Of a DNA stretch of 64,000 bases, positions 46,401-58,133 are shown in pieces. Below the pieces are notes generated by a model. It worked only from the letters and a program-made list of their open reading frames with translations. It was not told the origin of the DNA and did no database searches. Location of the stretch: the NCBI GenBank assembly GCA_014058105.1, contig JACGCM010002114.1, positions 1,364,001 to 1,428,000 of the forward strand, given 5' to 3'. Position 1 is the first letter of the stretch. The number at the start of each line of letters is the position of its first letter. The translations under genes and the position numbers were made by a program. The DNA comes from Kingdonia uniflora (Eukaryota > Streptophyta > Magnoliopsida > Ranunculales > Circaeasteraceae).

Positions 46401-47215
46401 CAGAAAGATCATTAGCCCTACGTGTGTTCACACAAGGACTATACTGGCCCAAGATAAGACAAGATTGCAAAGAATTTGTGCGTAAATGCTACAAATGTCA
46501 AATCCACGCTCAAGACATCAAAAGTGTAGCCCTCGACTTACATGTTAGCAATGTCATTTGGCCATTCAAACGATGGAGAATCGACATCATTGGACCTTTC
46601 CATCCAGCATCGGGAAATTGAAAATTCGCCTTTGTCGACAGTGATTACTTCATAAAATGGGTCAAAGCAGTTTCTCTATGCCATACCGATAAAAATGCAG
46701 TCATCAAGTTCCTTTGGGAGCACATAATCACCCGGTTTGGATGTCCACAAATGATACGCTCCGACAACGGCAAACAATTTATTAGCGCAAAAGTCATTGC
46801 ATTCCTCCACAAAATACAAAATACAGCTATCAACCTCCACACCATACTACCCATAAGTCAACGGACAAGCCGAAGCCATTAATAAAAGCATCAAATCAGG
46901 TCTACGCAAGCGTCTCGGCGACAAAAAAGGCAAATGGGTCAACGAGCTTCTCAATGTTCTCTGGGCCTACCAGACCACTCCTCGAGTTTCAACTGGCTGT
47001 ACTCCGTTCATGATAGCCTTCGGTACTGAAACAGTCATGCCCTCAGATCTCAATCTATCGAGTATGCGAAGAAAAATCACAGATGAAGACAATGAACTCG
47101 GTCTCCTCTACAACCTTAACTGGATTGAAGAAACTCGAGACAAAGCTATTACAAATCTACGACGATACCATGGCACATTAAAAAAGGCATACAACAAAAA
47201 AGTTTGAGAACAGAA
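43440..47215 (+). pseudogene. Tat-P pol (protease, RT, RNase H, second RNase H, integrase)
   Basis: Protease: 'LLVDTGSAIDVLFRRA' near 43700. RT at 44450-44880: 'AVPKKNGKIRVCVDFT', 'FMMDAASGYNQVPLAEED', and a mutated catalytic block VYIDYM (normally Y.DD) near 44800. RNase H at 45190-45440 ('NPIYFISKALIPAEKRYITT'). A second RNase H-like region lies at about 45690-46075 ('RGSGIIIAFVTPSNHWIE', 'YEGILHGLDLALTLGAEELT'). Integrase from 46380: 'GLYWPKIRQDCKEFVRKCYK', 'WRIDIIGPFHP', 'RSDNGKQF', 'RKRLGDKKGKWVNELLNVLW', 'GCTPFMIAFGTETVMPSDL'. At least eight stops and several shifts. The Asp-to-Tyr change alone would abolish RT activity. Confidence 0.87.
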
Positions 47216-47486
47216 ATTTGGTATAGGGGACCTTGTCCTTCGACGAATCCAAAATCATACTCGGTCTAAGAATTCTGGAAAGTTATTAGAAAAATGGAAG
47301 GGGCTATACATACATTATCAGTGACAAATCATATAGTAAAACTTACTGACTGGTAACTGAAGACAAAATATAGCTCGAATATCCCTGGAATATAACCCAA
47401 TTGAAAAAGTTTTACAGATAAACATTGTAACCTTTTTTATCGATTCAAATAAACAATCTTTACTATCACTTTACTCATTACTATGC

Positions 47487-48095
47487 TGATTTGATCTCAA
47501 CCCATACTTAACAAGTATGCATCAGACAATCAATCATCTTTACATTTGATTTGATTTTGATCCATACTTAACAAGTATGCATTAGCCAATCAATCATCTT
47601 TACTTTTGACTCGATCTCAATCTCGATCCATACTTAACATGTATGCATCAGACAATCGATCATCTTTACTTTTTACTTGATCTTTATCCATACTTGACAT
47701 GTATGCATCAGACAATCGATCATCTTTACTTTGGACTTGATCTCGATCCATACTTAACAAGTATGCATCAGACACTCAATCATTTTTACTTTTGACTTGA
47801 TCTCGATCCATACTTGACATGCATGCATCAGACAATCGATCATCTTTACTTTTGACTTGATCTCGATCAATACTTAACAAGTATGCATCAAACAATCTAT
47901 CATCTTTACTTTTGATTTGATCTCGATCCATACTTAATAAGTATGCATCATACAATCAATCATCTTTACTTTTGACTTGATCTTGATTCATACTTAACAA
48001 GGATGTATCAGACAATCAATCATCGTTACTTTTGACTTGATTTGGATCCATACATAACAAGTATGCGTCAGACAATCAATCATCTTTAACTCCGT
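47487..48095 (+). repeat. 60-bp tandem array, about 10 units
   Basis: Units of 60 bp (one longer) with the core 'gatccatacttaacaagta', 'tgcatcagacaatc' and 'atcatctttacttttgac'. The array lies between integrase and the antisense gene of Tat-P. Units differ by a few substitutions, so expansion is not very recent. Tandem arrays at this place are known in Ogre and related elements. Confidence 0.92.
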
Positions 48096-48479
48096 TATCG
48101 TTCCTCTCAAACAAAACAAATAATTTTGTTTCCACATCACGACCCAGGTGTCCCACTACGGATACACCCCTTGTACAAGTTGACATTACTTACGCTCCTT
48201 ACAAATCTTCTACCACCTGCATTTGTACTCTACATATCACATTTCTCGAACATCAATACTTAGCATAGATCTACAATGTCAAAAAATTAAAGTTCGATAA
48301 AAACCACATCATTCCACACACAGATAAAAATGTTTTGGTCTTACCAACCATTCTTTGCATCCTTCCACACATACAGTACTGCTTACACAAATTTTTTACA
48401 CTGCAGGAGGAGATATTGCTTCATTTACATTCAAAAACCTTCGGGTACACGCACATCTGCTAGCTCCCTAGGGCGTGAA

Positions 48480-51400
48480 ATATCACCTTCTATTATCACC
48501 ACATCCTCAATGACTTATGTCCTACCAGGAACTTCGGGAGTCTCTGTCACTTCATCTTTTGAGCTTGAATCCTCGAAGGCAACACCACCAGATTTCACCA
48601 ACCCCTTATAAAACTTTTTCCTCACCTCTAAATTTGTATACTTCCCTACAAAATAGGCCCCCACTTGCTTGCATATTTCCAACTTCTCTACATTCAACTA
48701 AGCCCTAACCTCATCAAGAACTTTGCCCTGCTCTTGCTCTATCACTTTCCGCGCATCGACAACCTGCTCCCTTACATCCTTCTCAAAGTTTGCTCACTAC
48801 AATGCCAAAGCCTCCAATTTATCTTTATCCAAAGCTTTCTTCGCTTCAAGAAGCATAGCCTCTCTCGCCTTCTTTGCTTCCAGCTTATAGGTATTTAGCT
48901 TTGCATTCAGCTCATCCTTCTCCACGATTAGAGATTCTTTCTCCTTCGTCAACTCTTTCTTTATATTTTTATACGCCAGAACTTGATTTGCCAAATCGCT
49001 ACTGCCAATAATACGATCTTTGGCCTCTGTTAGCAACTTCCTGATCTGCATTACATTCATAAATTGAGTATTCGAGTGACCTTCCAATTTCTTTAACCGA
49101 AGCAAAACAGTAAAATTTCTCACCTTCGACATGTTTCGCTGGCTCTTACTAAGAAACCCAATCAAGCTCTCAGTACCCACCAAATAGTCATCCAACTTCA
49201 CCTTCAGTGGATCCGTCCCAGACGTATACGAGTTCATTGTCCTTTGAACTTCAGTCTCAGACTCTTCGATAAATTTATTCTTCGACATCTCACCACTCCC
49301 TCTCTTCTTCGAGGGCACACTCCCCACACCCCGTGGAGGACACCCATCTACCACTGCAACTGGATTGACGGTACCAGCCACCTCCTCTATTATCGACTGT
49401 CATGTAGTCCTCTTGTGAGGAAGCAGCGGAGGAGCAACAGAACTCGCCACCATTTTCTTCTTACTCTTTCCCAGAGATTCTCCAAACATGACATCTATCT
49501 CTGTATCAGTATTGTACCCGACCAAGGAAGGATTTTATAATGGCAGACTAGCCTCTGCAGCCCTCTTGTTCTTCGCCAACATCTTACCATCGATAACAGA
49601 AACTTCAAAACCTTTGGTCCTCGACCTCTTTATCCTGGTCTCTTGGAAAAGGGTGCTCACATAATCTTGATCGATGACAAGATTATCGATCCTACCAAAG
49701 AATCCTTTTCTAATCTTATACAATTCTTCTTCTATTTTAGATTTCTTTCCAACTTCCTTCAAAGCTGGAAACACGAAAACAAAGCCATATTACACACAGA
49801 TATCAATCACAATCAAAAATAGACTTACACATTTACGTTACCTAACTACAAACCTAGATGAAATGCTTTTCTTTTTAATGGCTCCCCAGGGTTTTCTGGT
49901 TGAACTCATAGTTCCCAGACATAAGTAGATGTTCATTGGTATATCATCCTCCAGTTGAAACCATATCATAAAACATCAGCCTCTTCAGAAACCTCGTCAA
50001 GTAGCGATAATCTAGTTTCTTCGGGTTCGTCCTAAGCGTGTAGTGCACACATAAATCATTGAATGTTATCAACTCCTCCCCCCTGGCCTTAATTCTACCA
50101 TTTATTGCCCCACATACCCTAAACAGGTCGTATACATTTGGATTGAACTGACCAGGTGTTACATCAAAGAAGTTCATCAACTTTTCTGGTCAGCTCTAAG
50201 GGGAAGCTTTAACCTCTTCTTAATTTGTTCTCGATGAACCAGAATCCCATCTAAGGGTATTTCCTGGTCAATCATATCGTACTGGTACACCTCTAGCCTT
50301 ATATCTCCAGGAATATTGTACCTCTTCTTAAAACTCAATATTTCTTTCGTTTCTGGACCCTCCCCATAACAGGCCTCCTCACCCTCCTCTACATCTTCAT
50401 CCCCACCCCCGCTACCTTCTCAATCACTAGCATGAGGCTCGTGATCCACATCCATCTTGGTAGTCTCCTCATCAGATAGTTCGACAACCCTAGGTGACAC
50501 CTAATACTGGCCCACACTAGTTATGTCTGCACTACTCGTACCTCTCAACTGTTGTACACAGGTCCTTACATTAATCATCAGAGGCACTACATCTTCAAGA
50601 TTGTCGTATATATCTTTATCATCAATTTGAGTTAGTTCAGCCATTTTAAAGAACCTGTAAATCAGATTTCATATTTTTACCACAGTTAGTATCAATCATA
50701 TCTGATACATATATATGGTCATAGATTCATATTCGTATAGTTGTCGTGATTACTCTCCCACACATCATTCTCAATTTACTATTTGCTACTATCATTATTA
50801 CAGTTCATTTTCATTCATAGAGTTCTCGATACAACTTATATGACCTCTTTCCAAAATTCATATACATCGATCGCTGAAACCTACGTTCAGTTCTCGATGA
50901 GCTTTTATTTGAAAAATAATAAACATCAAGTAATTCACTAATTATGTTTTACTCCAATTTCAGGAATCGTAAAAGTTCTCGAAGATACTTCATCGGTTTC
51001 CTGCCAAAACCACTATCATTCAAAATACAGATATCGCCTTCTATGGTACAAATTTTGGTCATATCTAACCTACTGCGAAGTAAAATCTCTACGTTCTCTC
51101 TACGAACCCAACTGATCCCCTACAGTCACGCCATCCTCACCTTGACATAAACCACACTATCTCCACCCCTCACCACCAATTACGTACATCTCTCACACCC
51201 CATCTCCTTTATTAACTACTGTGACTCCATTTCCCTTGGAGAAACACCATTAATAATCACTGATCAACCTCTGTCACAAACTTTAACCCCAGTCGTAACC
51301 CATCTAACTCACAATCCTCCTCATCCTATACAATTTCCTTCTACAATTACAATATCTATCTACATCTACCAATGATTACTTAGACAACCAAACAATAAAC

Positions 51401-51580
51401 ACAACAAATATCATAACAATTACTAACCTTGTAACTTCGCTGCCTCTGTATCCCTCTCTTTAACCCGCTTTGCTCTTTCAATCAGCACGGCAATCTCCTC
51501 AGTCCCAATTGTTGGCAAGCCTCCAAGAAGCGATCATAAGGAATCAGAACTATTTTTTTTCCAGAGTTTGTAAAATGTGA
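48480..51580 (-). pseudogene. Antisense spliced gene of Tat-P
   Basis: Minus strand, opposite to gag-pol. A leader exon ends at 51428 with donor GTTAGT. The acceptor TTACAG precedes 50654 and the ATG is at 50644-50642 (MAELTQIDDKDIYDNLEDVV). After an acidic stretch comes '[20 protein letters not shown]', then, past a 1-base shift near 50185, '[20 protein letters not shown]' and '[20 protein letters not shown]'. This resembles the plant 'putative gypsy type transposon' domain (PF04195-like). A second intron, 89 bp (49853-49765), is bounded by GTTTGT and TTTCCAG. Exon 3 carries a Ser/Lys-rich part and a long coiled coil ('SEMSK'-like start near 49280; '[20 protein letters not shown]') and ends near 48490. 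Several stops (for example after 'TSVGQY' and 'HASD') show decay. The function of these proteins is unknown. Confidence 0.72.
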
Positions 51581-51600
51581 ACAGTCGCCCACACCCAATC

Positions 51601-51608
51601 TATTTATA
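51601..51608 (-). promoter_or_regulatory. TATA box for the antisense gene
   Basis: Minus strand TATAAATA within 'ggtctataaatagattgg'. It lies about 175 bp upstream of the leader exon's donor, a normal place for a promoter with a start near 51575. Confidence 0.5.
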
Positions 51609-51809
51609 GACCCCACGTGACTGTTCATCGTACCGCTTCGCTACCGTTCCACTACTCGAATATAACGCCTCACACATCTTTTCTTGATGTCTTTGACACT
51701 TCGCCTTCTCAACATCAACAAACCCTTATATTATTGTTCCAACCCTTCCGTATCTCGAAGAATTTCTTCTGACACGTTCATACTCAACAACGCACACGTT
51801 CATGCCAAA

Positions 51810-53667
51810 TCCGTTAAGGAGCACCCAGGTTTTGAAAAGTCAATGAATCATATGCGTAATCTTTGTATTGACTTTAAAGTTAAAATTCGATGGTTTCGTC
51901 GACGCCGAGAAGTTGGATAATTGGTTAGATATCTTAGAGACCAATTTTTCCGTTTATGAATATTCCAACACTCATAAAATTTTTCCTCTACTTTGAAATT
52001 CGCACGTTATTCACCAGCGTGGTAAAAATCCTATCGGAAATGCCACGATGTAGGAAGTCTGAGTTGGATGAAATTTAAGTTTTAGTGAAGAAGCAATTTT
52101 ATCCAAATGAGTATGAACAGGATCGGTGGTACAAATGTCACAATTTATGCCAAAGGTTTTGGCAATCCGTACAACAATTCACTACAGAGTTTCATAACAA
52201 AGCATTGGTTTTGGATATTGATGTGGATGAGTATGAGGTGGTCATGAAATATACGGGAGGTTTGTCACAGTCTATTAAAAGGGAATTAAAGCTCTTTAAT
52301 GTAGAAAATATCAAAGAAGTTACCGTTAAAGTAATTACCATTGAAGAAAATTACTTGAAAAGTGACAAAGAAGACGATAGGAACAAGTCGGGGTACAGGT
52401 CTAGTTGGAAAAATGAGCATAAGGGAGAGTCCAAAGGGGAAGTGTCTTCATCCAAGGAGAATTTTTGTAATCATTGTAAGGTGAGCGACCATATTTATAC
52501 TTTATATAGATGTTGGTAACTTCACCCGGAGCTTAGGCCGAAGGAGGGAAAGAGCAAGAAATAGAGATATGCACTTGTCATAGAGGTTGCTGACCTCCTG
52601 GATTTAGATAAACTGAATCCTAAGCTTGCACTTATGTTTCAGCAGACTTTGGCTACCGAGGAGGAGAGTCGGGAAAAACTTTTTCATGTCAGTATTCAGG
52701 TGAAGTGGAGCTTAGTCGAGGCCATTGTGGATCCGGGTAGTCAGAAAATTTTGATTTTTGAGGCGTTGGTGAAGAAGATGGGTCTGACGACTATAGCTCA
52801 TCCAAAGTCGTATGGTTTGGGGTGGATTTAGAAAGATGCGGATTTGATGATCACAAAGCATTGAACATTCAAGTTTGAGATCACTAAAAGGTTTATTGAT
52901 GAGGTAACGTGTGAGGTGGTTCCTTTAGATGTGTGTCAGGTCTCTTGGGTAACCCTTATATTTAGGAACGAGATGTGATTCATTACCGTAGAACTCACAA
53001 GTATCATCTTGTGAAGGAGGGAAATGAGTTCCATATTAATGTTTATAAGGAGCATGCCACCATAAATAATCTAGTAATGGCGACTTTGGTAAAACGGTTG
53101 GTTAATGCAAGCGGCAAGTTTGTGTTATTGGTTCGACCGGTTTAAGAGGGTACGTCGGCTAGAAAATTATATACAATGACAACATCTTATAAGCAACAAT
53201 CCGACATGGGGAAGTTACAAGAGGAGGTTATGGCATATTCTGATCACAAACCGTTCTAGTTTTTAGCTACACAGTCCAAGCTATAGTAAGCTCGCTAGAT
53301 GAAGGGGATGTCGTATCTCTAACAATTCCCCTTGCTTATGCAGTTTAAGAAGGGAGTAGACAACAAAGTGACTAATAGGCTATCTCGACCACCATTACCA
53401 ACTACTTCTGCTATGTTGGCTTATTTGCAGATACAACCTATTATTACATTAGAGTATATTGTAGGTTATGATGATCCCAAAAGGCGTAGTGGGTTTTGCC
53501 GAAAGTTACTGCAAGGCAAGACATGTGAGTATGAATTAGATTTGCCGCCTTCTATGAAGATGCATTCGGTGATTAATGTCGAGCATTTGAAGCTGTTTGA
53601 GCCATCTCTTTTAGATGAAGACTCTGCAATCGATACTCGCCTATCATTAGTTGATGACTTATAGATG
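51810..53667 (+). pseudogene. M3, N-terminal half of the split host element
   Basis: Plus strand. Gag: 'ALVLDIDVDEYEVVMKYTGG' and the knuckle start CNHCKVSDH near 52470-52495. Protease-like region near 52650-52830 ('VEAIVDPGSQKILIFEALVK'). The RT is missing, as in M1: 'QQSDMGKLQ' runs directly to 'SDHKPF', followed by the same TAG (53257-53259). Then 'MQFKKGVDNKVTNRLSRPPL', the 'LLQGKTC' junction, and 'LKLFEPSLLDEDSAIDTRL'. It stops at 'DDL*M' exactly at the Tat-P LTR. The complementary end is at 41062-41275. Confidence 0.83.
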
Positions 53668-54163
53668 TGTAGTGGCGTGTTTTCCGAAAGGAGAATCTTC
53701 ACCAATACTTATTCGTAAGGAGAATATAATAAAGTCTAGGCAAATAAGATTTTACGTGGAAAATTCAGTTAAAGCTGAGAAAAACCATGGCCTCGGGGTG
53801 AATTTTGATGTAAAATCCTGTATATTGCTAGCTATTACAAGTTTTGGAGTGACAGTAGGGTTAAGAAGTAACGATGGTAAAGTTGTAGATTTTGGGGTCC
53901 TAAATAATCTATTTTATGCCCGTATTTATAGTAGATACAGGCAGCTTACAAAAATAAAGAAACAATCTCCTATTTCAGGGGGAGTGGGCAAACTTTACGG
54001 ATCTCTAACAACCCTTTCTTGACCAGACACAACGATAACTTTTAGTAGGTTGAGGACTTTAAAGTATTTTTTTGAATGCTATTTATCTTCGATCGTATAT
54101 GGTTGCCTTTGACTACACTTTGTTGGCTTTAGTCTTATCGAATCAGGGGAATATGTTACTACA
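53668..54163 (-). repeat. Second LTR of Tat-P, in inverse orientation
   Basis: 496 bp, the reverse complement of 41276-41770 with moderate divergence. It begins TGTAGTGGCG (plus) and ends GTTACTACA. To its right lies 'atcgccccattctc', on the minus strand a polypurine tract 'gagaatggggcgat', marking it as a 3' LTR read on the minus strand. Confidence 0.87.
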
Positions 54164-55000
54164 ATCGCCCCATTCTCGATAGAAGTACTTGTGGTTGTGT
54201 CGAGAAGAACTTAGAAGCTTAAGAGTTTGCAAATGTTTTTACGAGTCGTTAGATTGTCATTTCTGAAGTCAAGGTGGACAGTATTTGGTCATATCTTTCC
54301 CGAGGAACAATTAAGGTGGCACATTGGACTTGGCAGATTTAAGTTGGGTATAAATTAATGGTCTCAAGGAGGGTGTTGCGGTGGTGGTTATAAGGATGCC
54401 ACCTCAAGTGTGGCATAACGCATCGTCTGAGGATGAAGACGGTAAATAATTTGTGGCAAAGCTCTGTTTTAAACCGATTCTTTGTAATTTCTTGATTGAT
54501 CCTGTCACGGCGTGGAGGATGTGGGGAGGTAAAGTCAGTGAATGTATGTATGTGTGGGTTCCGTTGGGGTTATTATGTAATGTTGAAGGCAAGGAAGGGT
54601 ATCAAATTGAGGGAAAAGGAGTTATTGTGTGTGTTGAAGACGTGGATGTGAAGGCTGGTCGGGTGTCCAGAGATTTTGCCAAACGAAGGAGGCTTCTTGC
54701 AATTTACTGCTGCCTTACAGTTATTGAGGCAGCTCTTAGAAGTCGAGTGACTTGAGATTCATTGAGTTTCTTAGGATAACGTTGCTCTTGGTGCCAGAGA
54801 TAATTCCCCATTATAGTGAAAAGATGCAATAATATGAGATCCTGGTAAAAAGAAGCACAGAGTAATTAGTACTTTAAGTCGAATGTAAATAGCATTGTAG
54901 TGATGTAATGTAATTGAGGATACTATTTATCGAATGTAATATGTAATAGTTTGTATAGTAAATAAAGATATTTTCTTCGACTTCTGCTCGTGTCTTTATT
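54164..55000 (+). other. Probable Tat-P 3' internal DNA with a 100-residue frame
   Basis: This lies upstream of the 3' LTR on the element's strand (minus). On the plus strand, antisense to the element, a frame at 54453-54755 codes for 100 residues without a motif I recognise; it begins after a stop that follows 'MPPQVWHNASSEDEDGK' (54391). An AATAAAGA near 54960 could be a polyadenylation signal on the plus strand. It may be another antisense gene piece. Confidence 0.4.
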
Positions 55001-55279
55001 TGTTTTTGTTAACTATGTATATTTACTTGTTGTCGATGTAAATAAGGGGATTACCGGATTTTTGAAACAACTTGAAGTATAGTTGATTGAGTGGGTCCAG
55101 GAATCGATTTTGAGGTTGATTGATTTGACTGTAGAAAATGTATAGTTCTGAGGTGAATTAAATGTGGATTGGTTGATTTTGACTTTGGAGGACAATAAGT
55201 ATCCTCTGTTAATGGAAGTCAGAGTTATGTGTTGGAAACCAGTGGGTGGACGACCCTTCTTTATAGGATATACCACTAT
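55001..55279. other. Unassigned stretch
   Basis: No recognisable gene. A breakpoint between inverted Tat-P DNA and Athila-like DNA probably lies in or near it. Confidence 0.35.
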
Positions 55280-57707
55280 TATTAGGGGCTGATTCTGTTT
55301 TGGTTACTCATTCACCAACCGCACCTATACCTATGTCTACATCTCCATTTCACGAGCCTAATGGGGGTACCATGACCATAAATGATTTTGAGGACTTGTA
55401 CGGAGATAATTCTTGTTGTATTTCTATTAATGAATGTTTAAATTATTTTGAGGACTCGAATGATCTTGAGATTCGTGAAATGGTACAATCATTAGCATCT
55501 AAAAATATGATTTAACTTGGTCATGTCCCTAAGCAAATGAATATCCACGTCAATGGTCAGGATGAGTTCCTTGAGATAAGTTATGATTTTAGGCACATAA
55601 ATTTTAAATAATTATTAGAGTTAATTGTTCCCCGATCCCCACATCCACAAATATGTTATATAGTTTTTCTTCTACTAAAAGAAAATATCTTTTTGAAAAA
55701 TTATAATTTAGGGGATGCCTCACGGACTTGCTTTGTCAGAACCACCTATCACATTTTTTGGAATATCAACGATAACATAGGGGTTTTGAAAATTTTCAAA
55801 GAAAATATCTTTCCAGGAAAATTGAGTTTTGAATCTAGTATATTTTCGGGGATGAATACTTGTATACCAATCTTCTTATTTACTGCAACATGTAGTAATC
55901 ATATGATTGTATTGAAAATTCTAAAGGAAAATATGTTCACTGGGTATGTATTTGCTTTATCTTGGAGAAAATAGTTTTTTTTGATTTGTCTAAAATTTTC
56001 AACTTGGAATCATCAAATAATAGGCAAAGTTGTTAGAAAAAATCTTTTTCATAGAGAATCAGGTTTAAACTCTCTCTGGTTTTTACATAATATATTTGCC
56101 CAATTAAGGGCTAATATTAAGGATCACCATTCATGTGTTATCTGGTTTTTGAAAGAGAATTTGCAACCAGGATAATACATCACCATTTAAACTTCGTACC
56201 CTTCCAGTCATATTGAAAATTTTAAGTTTGGTGGTATATTCGTCTGGCTGAAGACAGTAAACTTAGCGCTTCTTGGGAGGCAACCCATGACACATTCAGG
56301 TAAGAAATTCTAGTTTTTATTCCTCCATTTTTTTTATGCTCTCAAACATTGAAGGCAATGTTTCATTTAAGTTTGAGGGTAGGAAACCATTTCTTTAAAT
56401 GTTTTTTGAAGAAAAGTGAAATAATGACACTTTGGCAATGCATGATATATTTTTGACGAATTTCCAAACACTTAAGCTGATTTTACCTTGACATAAATAT
56501 TATAGAAAAACCTAAATTTTGAAATTGTACCAAGTATACAATAATTTTTTTTGGATTATCTTAAGCTTGTTGTACTATCTTTTTATTAGCGACTAATTCA
56601 AGTTAAGCTTGGCATATTTTGAAAACGTGCACTTCATTGTAGTTTTGCAATTAATACCTTCAATAGATTTTTGCTCAGTATAAGGGAAATTTAGCATTTA
56701 TGTTAGGAATAGTTTGCTACATGGGAGACAACTGCCTAAGAATAAGTTCATTCCTAAGAAAAAATAATAAATAAGCCAAATATACTCTAAAAACTTTCAC
56801 GGTGCAAGGCTACTCGTATGATTAAGAACTGAACGGGGAAAAATTATCACCAATATCGAGTTTGACAATGAACTATGTGAAATGAGCACAAGAAAATGTT
56901 ACTTGTGAGAATCCTGAGTCTAGGTCATGATGGGGCACCACACCCTGGCAACCTTAGCCAACTGGTAGGGATTGTCGACCGAAAACTCCTTGTTACGGAG
57001 GCATCACTAAGAAACAAAGTACTCAAAAGAAAAGGCTTACAAAAGAAAACAAAAAAAGTAAAATTCTAGGAAGACGAATTGACTAAGGCACTTGTCGAAC
57101 TGACCGTTGAATTTATTCTAGTGAGAACTAGACTACCAAAAACTGAGTAAATTATTCTAGACAACGTATTAGGCGATAAAACTATTTTCATTGTACACTC
57201 AAATATAGCTAAAGCAAAATACTTGAATCTCTTTCTAATTTTGAGGTAGTACCTCTAGTTTCGGATAAGCTTAAAATATTTTTTGATATACTTGGGAGAA
57301 TAACAAGTTTAAGTATTTTTTCATTGGTATATTTTTGTCACAACTAAGTAAGGTTAAGTTCACAAGAAATGAGTCATGTGCATTCTAGAATTGTTTAAAA
57401 TATCATTATCGACTTTTGTGGGTATAGACATTGCAAGCCCTCATGAGACAACACTCGTCCACCAGGCTAAACCTGGGGGTTTAACGGCTTGTTGCATACG
57501 CTAAATGCAGCCGCGTGACAGGCGAAAATGGTTTTTGTTTACTTTTGCTTGAGGACTAGCAAAATATAAGTTTGGGGGTATTTGATAGACACGTAATATT
57601 TACGTGAACAACTCCTAAATTTATATCTACCTAGTCATTTATTAAATAAATGTGACACTAATAGTAATTTTGTTTGTATTTACAGAAATTGGTCACATGA
57701 TAAACTG
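55280..57707 (+). mobile_element. Athila-like Gypsy element, 3' part (copy 2)
   Basis: Near 56245-56290 the sequence 'agcgcttcttgggaggcaac' appears, a hallmark of the region after pol in plant Athila-like elements; 'ttcatttaagtttgagggt' near 56360 is also typical. Near 57545-57580 come 'gcttgaggactagcaaaata' and the polypurine tract 'aagtttgggggt'. The 3' LTR follows and is cut short. Short frames at 55300-55515 and 55693-56175 are of unknown nature. No RT or integrase is seen. Confidence 0.65.
57583..57707 (+). repeat. LTR start of the Athila-like copy 2
   Basis: TGATAGACACG onward matches the LTR start at 39468 (minus strand) through 'ggtcacatgataaac'. The match ends near 57707 where Tat-Q copy 2 begins. 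Confidence 0.65.
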
Positions 57708-57779
57708 AGTTTGGTCGAAGTCTAGACATGAAAGCAAGGGTGTCAGTGCTTGAAGCAACTCTTCAAACAAAAGGCCTTC

Positions 57780-58133
57780 TTAGCGCCAAGAGACAATGAT
57801 TATGCAGGGGCAAGACTTCTATTCTCCATCTCCCTCGTGTACCATCACCGGCTCTTCCTTCATAACCCCCACTAATAGAAAGGAGTCCTACCTTAGAATC
57901 TAGTCTTTCGCATGAAACCGATGATACTACCTCGCAGACACGTTGGCCCCTACATCTGTCTCCTCAACCTTGTCCTCCGCATGAATGCGGAGACACCTCC
58001 AACGTGCCTCGTCTGTCAGGATCACATAATAAAATCTCCGCATATAGTAAAAGTCCTCCTCAGCTTCAGCCGCCTTGTCTTCCGACATACCGTGATACGT
58101 CGGTGGAACAAGAATTAGGGTGGGTATCTCCAT
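57780..58133 (-). pseudogene. Tat-Q copy 2: antisense reading frame
   Basis: Minus strand from 58133: 'MEIPTLILVPPTYHG', then 'MSEDKAAEAEEDFYYMRRFY' and 'CLRIHAEDKVEETDVGANVS', open to 57927. The same protein is seen in copy 1 with two stops. Toward 57800 comes 'EEPVMVHEGDGE', a stop, then 'CIIIVSWR', parallel to the W..FFF block of copy 1. The frame lies 350-700 bp upstream of the LTR on the element's opposite strand, the place of antisense genes in Tat elements. Confidence 0.5.

Larger units (their letters stand above)
41276..51809 (+). mobile_element. Tat-P: Tat-like Gypsy element, 5' LTR to antisense gene
   Basis: In order: 5' LTR, primer-binding site, gag, protease, RT, RNase H, a second RNase H region, integrase, a 60-bp tandem array, and a spliced gene on the opposite strand. 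Two RNase H regions plus an antisense gene between pol and the 3' LTR are marks of the Tat lineage. The 3' LTR is not at the expected place; a matching LTR in inverse orientation lies at 53668-54163. All genes carry stops, so the element is old. Confidence 0.8.

Noticed and set aside
47487..48095. Regular repeats resembling a CRISPR array
   Set aside because: The units are contiguous 60-bp tandem copies without unique spacers, inside a plant retrotransposon. It is a tandem array.
49764..49774. ATG at 49774 as the start of a separate antisense ORF
   Set aside because: The bases belong to the polypyrimidine/acceptor end of the 89-bp intron. The frame is better explained as exon 3 of the antisense gene.
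57860..57900. Short intron in the Tat-Q antisense frame (GTAGGA...AG)
   Set aside because: The candidate introns would be 20 and 33 nt, too short for plant splicing. I keep only the conserved reading frame.
57915..58118. Plus-strand 68-residue frame within Tat-Q copy 2
   Set aside because: Copy 1 does not keep this frame, whereas the minus-strand frame is conserved in both copies. It is a shadow.
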